A DNA stretch of 64,000 bases, from positions 1 through 64,000 of the forward strand of contig CAIKRR010000022.1 in assembly GCA_903829815.1 (NCBI GenBank). The letters are read 5' to 3'. Position 1 is the first letter of the stretch. The number at the start of each line of letters is the position of its first letter. This stretch comes from an uncultured Pseudomonadota bacterium (lineage in GTDB: Bacteria; Pseudomonadota; Gammaproteobacteria; Burkholderiales; SG8-39). The notes under the pieces are model-generated. The model had not been told where the DNA came from. It worked only from the letters and a program-made list of their open reading frames with translations, and did not search any database. This document shows, in pieces, positions 58,350-64,000 of this stretch. The position numbers and the translations under genes were made by a program.

Positions 58350-59612
58350 TCAGACGCTGCGCTGCAACAAGGCCGCAAAGAATCCGTCGGTGTGGTGACT
58401 GTGAGGCAGCAGGCGCAACCAGGGTTCGTCGGTGGGCGGCAGTTCGATACGCTCCTCGGCCAGCGCAGCACGCGCGGGCACCACCGAAAACTCGGGGTGG
58501 GCGGCCAGAAAAGCCTCCACCACCTGCTCGTTTTCCTCGCCCAGGAGGCTGCAGGTGGCATACACCAGCCGTGCGCCAGGCTTCACCAGACGATGTGCCG
58601 CCTCCAGGATGGCGCGCTGCTTGAGCGCCAGTTCGGCAACATCGGACGGATGCTGGCGCCACTTCAGTTCCGGATTTCGACGCAAGGTTCCCAGTCCGGT
58701 ACAGGGTGCATCGATCAGCACGCGGTCGATCTTGCCGTGCAGTCGCTTCACCCTCGGATCACGCTCGCTCTCGAGCCGTTGAGGGTGCACGTTCGAAGCG
58801 CCAGACCGGGCAAGACGCGGACGCAGGTTGTCCAGTCGCTTGGCCGAGACATCAAAGGCATAGATGCGTCCGGTCGAGCGCATCAGGGCAGCAAGCGCCA
58901 GTGTCTTGCCACCGGCGCCGGCACAGAAGTCGACCACCATCTCGCCACGCCTGGGCGCCATGAGATGGCAGACCAGTTGACTGGCCTCATCCTGCACCTC
59001 AATGGTGCCATCGATAAAAAGCGGGTGTTCCTGCAGCGCAGGACGCCCCGCAATCCGCAGGCCGAAGGGCGCATAGGGCGTAGGCTCGACGGCCCAGCCC
59101 TCCAGACGCATCTGGGCCAGCACGGCATCGCGGCTGGCACGGGCCGCGTTGACCCGTAGATCAAGCGGTGCCACCTCGAGCAGGCTCACCGCCAGCCGGG
59201 TTGCCTCCTCATCGCCACGCTCGGCACAAAGACGCTCCCACAACCAGTCGGGAAGGTCGGCCGCAGGATCTGCGGCGGTGCGCGCCTCGTGCCAGCGCCG
59301 GCGCATCGCGTCGGCTTCGTCGGCGCCGCGTTCCAGGGCGGCTGCCACTTCGCGGGAGTTGCGTCCCATCGGACCGACCAACGCCGCCATGACGAGTTCC
59401 AGCGACCGGGTACTCGCCGCCACCCGCTCCAGCGTGCGCATCTGACGAAGAATGGCATAGACCGCCTCCGCCGCCACCGCACGGTCTTCCCGTCCAAGCA
59501 TGCGATTTTCGCGAAAGAACTTCGACAAGGCGCGATCTGCCGCGCCAGGCGTTCCGAGTACAGCCGTGACTGCGCGTGCTGCTGCCCGAATAGTGCTGCC
59601 AGCAAGTTTCAC
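58350..59612 (-). CDS. rsmB: 16S rRNA (cytosine-967-C5)-methyltransferase RsmB
   Basis: A 420-residue RNA methyltransferase. The N-terminal NusB-like helical domain (about 1-140) contains ALSKFFRENRMLGREDRAVAAE. The C-terminal SAM domain has VDFCAGAGGKTLALAAL, IDAPCTGLGTLRRNPE and the catalytic cysteine in YATCSLLGEE. The start is GTG 59612, which overlaps the purN stop (GTGA), so the genes are coupled; the frame continues upstream without conservation. Confidence 0.95.
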   Translation of the reverse strand: MKLAGSTIRAAARAVTAVLGTPGAADRALSKFFRENRMLGREDRAVAAEAVYAILRQMRTLERVAASTRSLELVMAALVGPMGRNSREVAAALERGADEADAMRRRWHEARTAADPAADLPDWLWERLCAERGDEEATRLAVSLLEVAPLDLRVNAARASRDAVLAQMRLEGWAVEPTPYAPFGLRIAGRPALQEHPLFIDGTIEVQDEASQLVCHLMAPRRGEMVVDFCAGAGGKTLALAALMRSTGRIYAFDVSAKRLDNLRPRLARSGASNVHPQRLESERDPRVKRLHGKIDRVLIDAPCTGLGTLRRNPELKWRQHPSDVAELALKQRAILEAAHRLVKPGARLVYATCSLLGEENEQVVEAFLAAHPEFSVVPARAALAEERIELPPTDEPWLRLLPHSHHTDGFFAALLQRSV

Positions 59613-60241
59613 AAACCCTCCGCGGACCCATCGGCCCATAAGTACTGCGGCTGTGCATCGCGCGTTCGCACGTGGTCGCCAGTCATGTCGAGATTGCCCT
59701 CGAGCAGCCATCGCACCGCTCTCGGGTAAATGATGTGCTCGGCGCGCAGAACGCGCTCGGCCAGACGTTCGGGATCGTCATCTTGACGAACCGGGACAAT
59801 GGCCTGGATGAGGACAGGCCCGTGATCGAGTTCAGCGGTGACCAGATGCACGGTCGCCCCGTGGCACTTCACGCCCGCCTCGATGGCCCGCTCATGCGTG
59901 TGCAAGCCGGTGAAGGCTGGCAGCAGCGAGGGGTGAATATTGACCAGGCGCCCTCGGTAGCGCTCGACAAAAGGCGCCGAGAGGATGCGCATGAAGCCAG
60001 CCAGGGCAACGACATCGGGGCGATACCGATCGATGGTTTCGGCAAGAGCCTGATCGAAGGATGGGCGATCGACATGCAGTCGATGATCAATCACCTCGGT
60101 GGCAATGCCATGCTCACGCGCCCAGACCAGGCCGCCCGCATCGGCGCGGTTGGAGATGACGGCTGCCACAGGCAGCCCGGCCTCGACCAGTGCGCGCATA
60201 TTGCTGCCGCGTCCCGAGATGAGAATGATCAGCCGGCTCAT
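59609..60241 (-). CDS. purN: Phosphoribosylglycinamide formyltransferase PurN
   Basis: A 210-residue purine synthesis enzyme that formylates GAR with 10-formyl-THF. ISGRGSNMRALVEA starts the fold; the active site NIHPSLLPAFTGLHTHERAIEAG and HLVTAELDHGP carry the Asn, His and Asp. The start overlaps the MFS gene stop by 4 bases, and rsmB follows overlapping. Confidence 0.97.
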   Translation of the reverse strand: MSRLIILISGRGSNMRALVEAGLPVAAVISNRADAGGLVWAREHGIATEVIDHRLHVDRPSFDQALAETIDRYRPDVVALAGFMRILSAPFVERYRGRLVNIHPSLLPAFTGLHTHERAIEAGVKCHGATVHLVTAELDHGPVLIQAIVPVRQDDDPERLAERVLRAEHIIYPRAVRWLLEGNLDMTGDHVRTRDAQPQYLWADGSAEGL

Positions 60242-61485
60242 GCTCGGGCACCTCCCAGAGCGCGGTTCCGACGGACCGCGACCAGCGACAAAAGACTCGC
60301 CATCGCCACCAACGCCACGGCAACCCCGATATAGAAGTGGTCAAGACCGAAGCGCGAGGTGAAGGGCTGCGCGATGATCGGCGAAGCAAACTGGCCCAGA
60401 AAGACAGCGGCCGTGAGTCCGCCGGCCAGGCGCCCGCGCAAACGCGGATCGGCCAGCGCCAGCATCCAGGTGGTGCCGTTGGGAAACACCAGCCCCATGC
60501 CCAGCCCCACTACCGATGCACCCACAATCACGCCCGTCACCGAGGTGGACATGCCGATCACCACGAAGCCGAGCGCCATCGTGCCAAACCCGCAGGCGTA
60601 TACCGTGAGATGCGAGGTGGCCCGCAGCAGACGGGCGTAGCGCAGTGTCGACAGGATCGACACACCCGAACCTGCCGCAATTGCAAGTCCGGCATAGACA
60701 CTGAGATCCGCACCGATATCGCGCAGATGGAAGGGCAGTTGTGCAGACACCATGTAATACATTGCCATGCCGAAGAACTGCAGAAAGTAGACCAGCGCAA
60801 TACTGGCCCAGGCGATGCGTGGTGGCGACGCGGCAGGGGCCGCCCGGACAGAAGACGCCGTAGGCGAGTGTGCCGGCGCCGGAGTTACCTTGTGAACGCC
60901 CTGCGGCTCATCCAGAAACCGGATGGCCAGCGCGAGCGAGCCCAGAGCGAGCAGATAGATCAGGAAAGGCGCACGCCAGGAGAGGTCTGCCAGGAACCCT
61001 CCCAGTGCCACGAAAAGGACCCCGCCCGCCGACATGTACATGCTCTGAATGCTCACATAGCGGGTACGTGCCGGGCCGGCAAAATAATCTCCGGCAAGCG
61101 CCTGAACGCAGGTCATCACGGCCCCCACTGCGAGTCCGAGCAGAGCCCGGCCCAGCAGTATCTGGTGCAAATCGGACAGGAAAAACCCGGATGCACCGGC
61201 AATGGCATAGAGAATGAGGTTGAGGCGAAGGAAACGGATGCGGCCGAATCGGTCGATGACCGCGCCGGCAAAGGGTGCCCAGAGCGTGATGACCAGCGCC
61301 GGCATTGTGAGCACCAGCTTGCTGAGAAAAACCGCGTCCGGCGTCTCCGCGAAGGCCTCGGCCATACGCGGCAACGCCGGAGCCACGGTCGAAGCCGACA
61401 TCACCGTAAGGCTCGCCACCGCCAGCAACGCGAGACGTCGTCCTTCATCGGAGCCCGGGGCCGGCCAGATCGACGCGAGAGTCAC
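60238..61485 (-). CDS. MFS transporter (drug/metabolite efflux type)
   Basis: A 415-residue permease with about 12 helices. The loop 2-3 motif is seen as WAPFAGAVIDRFGRIRFLR, and VGAVMTCVQALAGDYF and VYAGLAIAAGSG lie in later helices. The central loop (around residues 200-225) is Ala/Pro/Ser-rich. The N-terminal pattern resembles Bcr/CflA and related efflux carriers; substrate unknown. It is coupled to purN by a 4-base overlap and lies 25 bases after trx. Confidence 0.87.
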   Translation of the reverse strand: MTLASIWPAPGSDEGRRLALLAVASLTVMSASTVAPALPRMAEAFAETPDAVFLSKLVLTMPALVITLWAPFAGAVIDRFGRIRFLRLNLILYAIAGASGFFLSDLHQILLGRALLGLAVGAVMTCVQALAGDYFAGPARTRYVSIQSMYMSAGGVLFVALGGFLADLSWRAPFLIYLLALGSLALAIRFLDEPQGVHKVTPAPAHSPTASSVRAAPAASPPRIAWASIALVYFLQFFGMAMYYMVSAQLPFHLRDIGADLSVYAGLAIAAGSGVSILSTLRYARLLRATSHLTVYACGFGTMALGFVVIGMSTSVTGVIVGASVVGLGMGLVFPNGTTWMLALADPRLRGRLAGGLTAAVFLGQFASPIIAQPFTSRFGLDHFYIGVAVALVAMASLLSLVAVRRNRALGGARA

Positions 61486-61510
61486 TGCCGGGCTGCCGCT
61501 GAGCGACGCT

Positions 61511-61897
61511 TCAACGACTGGTCGATTGGCCCTCGCCCGTCTGCTGGGCGGCGATTTCCTCGCGCACCTTGTCCATATCGATCGCCTTGGCCTGGGTCAC
61601 GACGCTCTCGAGTGCATTGGCAGGCAGCGCGCCGGCCTCGGAGTAGAGCACGACCTGATCGCGAAACACCATCAGGGTGGGAATCGATCGGATGTTGAAG
61701 GAGGCGGCCAGTTCCTGCTCAGCCTCGGTGTTGACCTTGGCGTGAACGACATCGGGATGCGCCTGGGCAGAGCGCTCGAAGGTCGGCGCAAAAGCACGGC
61801 ACGGCCCGCACCAGGGGGCCCAGAAATCGACGATCACCATCGGGCTGCCGGTAATGACCTGTTCGAAATTGTCTTTCGTGAGCTCGATTGTCGCCAC
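61511..61897 (-). CDS. Thioredoxin-family protein
   Basis: A 128-residue thioredoxin. The redox site is W29-C30-G-P-C33 in FWAPWCGPCRAF; the cis-proline lies in IPTLMVFRD. I chose GTG 61897, with GGAG six bases upstream, which gives VATIELTKDNF, the usual thioredoxin start. Compared with E. coli TrxA it has a C-terminal tail of about 20 residues (KVREEIAAQQTG...). It heads the run trx-MFS-purN-rsmB and could be reduced by TrxB of this window. Confidence 0.93.
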   Translation of the reverse strand: MATIELTKDNFEQVITGSPMVIVDFWAPWCGPCRAFAPTFERSAQAHPDVVHAKVNTEAEQELAASFNIRSIPTLMVFRDQVVLYSEAGALPANALESVVTQAKAIDMDKVREEIAAQQTGEGQSTSR

Positions 61898-61985
61898 CAG
61901 AGGCTCCACTGCAGATTGGGTATGACAGTATAACGGAGCCGTCAAGCCCCTCTGGATCGACAACTGACCACCGCTACCGACGACC

Positions 61986-62921
61986 ATGCCGACGCCCATC
62001 CAGACGCACCTGTCGACGCCGCTGCCCCGACCGCCCGGCTATCGCGGGCGATTTGCGCCCTCGCCCACCGGGGCCCTGCACTTTGGCTCGCTGGTCACGG
62101 CGCTGGCGAGCTATCTGGATGCCCGTGCGGCCGGGGGTGCCTGGCTGGTGCGTATCGACGATCTCGATCGGACGCGTGAAGTCGCCGGCGCGCGGGATGC
62201 CATCCTCACTGCCCTGGAGGCTCACGGCCTGCTCTGGGATGAAACGCCGGTGGTGCAGAGCACGCGGACCGAGCGCTACGCCGACTGGCTCCAGCGACTC
62301 GCGCCCGCCACCTACTCGTGCAGTTGCAGTCGACGCGACCTGGACGGATTGACGGGCCGCTACCCTGGCACCTGTCGCTCAGGACTGGCTGCAGGCGCAC
62401 AAGCGCGCGCCATCCGGGTCTGCGTACCGGCAGGACCGGTTGAAATCCACGATCGTATCCAGGGCCCCTGTCGCCAGGACGTGCAGGCGGCAGTCGGTGA
62501 CTTCGTCATACGTCGCGCCGATGGTCCTTTTGCCTATCAGTTTTCAGCCGTGATCGATGACGCCGAAGCCGGCATCACCGACATCGTTCGCGGTGCAGAC
62601 CTGCTTGAATCAACCCCTCGACAACAGGTGCTGCAACAACTGCTCGGCCTGCCGGTGCCGCGCCACGCTCACCTGCCCCTGGCCGTCGATGCCAGCGGAC
62701 GCAAGCTCTCCAAACAAAGCCAGTCGATGCCCATCGACAATGCAAGGCCCGCCGAGGGGCTGCACCATGCACTGCAGTTTCTGGGTCAATCGGTGGCACC
62801 CGATCTCATGGGTGCCGGCCCGCGCCAGTTGCTGCCCTGGGCAATCGCCCACTGGAACATCGAGGCGGTACCGCGCTCAGGCACCCGGCCCGCCCCCGCC
62901 CCATCGCTCCCAAGCCACTGA
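61986..62921 (+). CDS. gluQ: Glutamyl-Q tRNA(Asp) synthetase
   Basis: A 311-residue truncated glutamyl-tRNA synthetase-like enzyme that loads glutamate onto queuosine of tRNA-Asp. The HIGH-type segment FAPSPTGALHFGSLVTALASY, RIDDLDRTREVAGA, the zinc-type cysteines in YSCSCSRRDL and the KMSKS analogue KLSKQ are seen. The anticodon-binding half is missing, as is normal for this family. Its substrate queuosine depends on QueG, also encoded in the window. Confidence 0.93.
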   Translation: MPTPIQTHLSTPLPRPPGYRGRFAPSPTGALHFGSLVTALASYLDARAAGGAWLVRIDDLDRTREVAGARDAILTALEAHGLLWDETPVVQSTRTERYADWLQRLAPATYSCSCSRRDLDGLTGRYPGTCRSGLAAGAQARAIRVCVPAGPVEIHDRIQGPCRQDVQAAVGDFVIRRADGPFAYQFSAVIDDAEAGITDIVRGADLLESTPRQQVLQQLLGLPVPRHAHLPLAVDASGRKLSKQSQSMPIDNARPAEGLHHALQFLGQSVAPDLMGAGPRQLLPWAIAHWNIEAVPRSGTRPAPAPSLPSH

Positions 62922-62990
62922 ACCCCTCAGCATTCAAGCCCGTGCGATTCCACCGGCTGCGTCTGACTCGAACCCGATGTCTGCGGCTGT

Positions 62991-63440
62991 TCAGACCGTG
63001 GGCGGGTCGGTCTGCAACGGCACCAGCGCCGCCCGCAAGCCCTCAGCCAGGGGCACTGGCCTCTGACTCACCCGGTCGACGTAGACGTGCACGAAATGCC
63101 CCTGCGCACTGGCAAGGCGGGCCTCATTGCGAAACAGCCCGACTTCATAGCGCACGCTGCTCGATCCGACATGCGCCACACGCAGGCCGGCATGCACCTG
63201 GTCGGGGAATGCAATCGGGCTGAAGTAATTGCAGGCCGTCTCGACCACCAGCCCCACCACCGCCCCTTTGGCGATATCAAGCACGCCACGCTCGACCAGA
63301 TACTGATTCACCACCGTATCGAACCAGGCGTAGTAAACGACGTTGTTCACGTGGGCATAGGCGTCATTGTCCATCCAGCGGGTGGTGATGAAGCCGAAAT
63401 GCCGATAGGCGGTGCGCGCCTCAGGCAGCGGTCTGGTCAT
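62991..63440 (-). CDS. Hotdog-fold acyl-CoA thioesterase (YbgC/FcbC type)
   Basis: A 149-residue thioesterase. The active-site block RWMDNDAYAHVNNVVYYAWFDT keeps the aspartate and the H-V-N-N-x2-Y pattern of 4-hydroxybenzoyl-CoA thioesterase relatives. NYFSPIAFPDQVHAGLRVAHVG and VRYEVGLFRNEARLASAQGHFVHVYVD follow. The frame is open upstream through the next gene, but the family starts at ATG 63440. The substrate is unknown. Confidence 0.9.
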   Translation of the reverse strand: MTRPLPEARTAYRHFGFITTRWMDNDAYAHVNNVVYYAWFDTVVNQYLVERGVLDIAKGAVVGLVVETACNYFSPIAFPDQVHAGLRVAHVGSSSVRYEVGLFRNEARLASAQGHFVHVYVDRVSQRPVPLAEGLRAALVPLQTDPPTV

Positions 63441-63490
63441 GACAACTCCAGGAAAGGCAAGGACGAGGAAAGCACGGACGGTGCGCCCAG

Positions 63491-64000
63491 TCAGGCGCGA
63501 ACAACCAGGGCCACACCCACTGCGGTGAGTGCCATCCCGATCAAGGCAAGCCCGGTGAGTCGCTCGCCAAAGGCCACGTAGGCCATCAGCGCTGTGGTAG
63601 GCGGCACCAGGTAGAACAGGCTTGCGACCTTGGTGGTTGCGCCTCGGCGCACCAGGAGCGCCAGCAAGGCAATGGCCACGATCGACAGGGCCACCACCAG
63701 CCAGAGCATCGCGGCGATCAAGGTGGGCGTCCAATCGACGGCCCGCGTCTCGCGCAAGGCAAACGGCAAGATCACCAGCGTTGCGGCCACAAACTGGATG
63801 ATCGCCCCGGTGCGCAGATCGAACTGCGGACAGAAACGCTTCTGATAGATCGTGCCCAAGGTCATGGAAAACAGGGCAAGCAGGCTCAGCATGAATGCCG
63901 CCAGCGTGAGCCCATCGACGCTCAAGCGGTGTTCCACGACGAGAGCGGCACCGGCCAGGCCGAGAACCAGACCCAGCCACTGCACCGCCCTGACCCGCTC
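63491..64000 (-). CDS. DMT-superfamily (EamA) transporter, N-terminal part outside window
   Basis: The C-terminal ~170 residues of an EamA-type permease, with about five helices. It has the second-repeat features TLGTIYQKRF, TTKVASLFYLVPPTTALMAYVAFGERLTG and LIGMALTAVGVALVV. The frame continues to the window end without a start, so the gene is cut at its 5' side. Substrate unknown. Confidence 0.88.
   Translation of the reverse strand, partial: ERVRAVQWLGLVLGLAGAALVVEHRLSVDGLTLAAFMLSLLALFSMTLGTIYQKRFCPQFDLRTGAIIQFVAATLVILPFALRETRAVDWTPTLIAAMLWLVVALSIVAIALLALLVRRGATTKVASLFYLVPPTTALMAYVAFGERLTGLALIGMALTAVGVALVVRA

Noticed and set aside
60337-61698. Plus-strand open frame of 453 codons opposite the MFS gene
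   Set aside because: Arg/Gln/His-rich, no motif, mirror of a membrane protein gene.

Overview
The window is GC-rich chromosomal DNA of a betaproteobacterium, most likely in the order Burkholderiales. Three lines of evidence support this. Three separate genes encode Bug-type (tripartite tricarboxylate transporter) substrate receptors, a family greatly expanded in that order. Two gene orders are typical of the group: trxB opposite crp/ftsK-lolA-rarA-serS, and exbB-exbD-lpxK-trm112-kdsB-adk. The housekeeping proteins also look betaproteobacterial. Placement below order level is not possible from this sequence alone. There is no prophage, insertion sequence, CRISPR array or rRNA operon.

Layout. 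Positions 1-82 are the end of a tRNA-Ser(CGA) gene. Positions 0.4-14 kb are accessory and catabolic. They hold a Bug receptor with a flavin monooxygenase and a BKACE-type beta-keto acid cleavage enzyme, a PIN/Phd toxin-antitoxin pair, a second Bug receptor coupled to a type I sulfatase, a BON / BCAM0308-like / PfkB-type kinase group, and a RidA / PdxA-like / VOC / ferredoxin-reductase / thiolase group. Positions 14-24 kb hold a third Bug receptor, then serS, rarA, lolA, ftsK, a Crp-type regulator, trxB and a PII gene. Positions 24.5-36.5 kb hold an acyltransferase-like protein, rhlE, an ABC-F ATPase, a nickel/cobalt permease, queG, tsaE, amiC, a DedA protein, mutL, miaA and an exported glutathione peroxidase. 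Positions 36.5-44.8 kb are all on the minus strand: ggt, hppA, adk, kdsB, trm112, lpxK, exbD and exbB.

At 44.76-45.30 kb lies the most unusual non-coding segment. It is AT-rich and carries two perfect inverted DnaA boxes, a third near-perfect box, weaker boxes and a perfect match to the IHF consensus, so it resembles a replication origin or a DnaA-control locus. No dnaA, dnaN, gyrB or rpmH is nearby. Gene direction flips there, from minus on the left to plus on the right.

Positions 45.3-54 kb hold xseA, sodB, a membrane protein, a DUF192 protein, two very small exported lysine/alanine-rich proteins, a cold-shock gene with a long leader, clpS-clpA and a zinc-type CDF transporter with a long His-Gly repeat. 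Positions 54-64 kb hold dut, coaBC, radC, rpmB-rpmG, a fatty acid desaturase, rsmB-purN-MFS-trx, gluQ, a thioesterase and a truncated DMT transporter.

The most notable points are the oriC-like cluster, a nickel/cobalt permease with no ATG/GTG/TTG start, probable catabolic modules built around orphan Bug receptors, and two small exported proteins of unknown role. No wholly new multi-gene system could be proved from the sequence.
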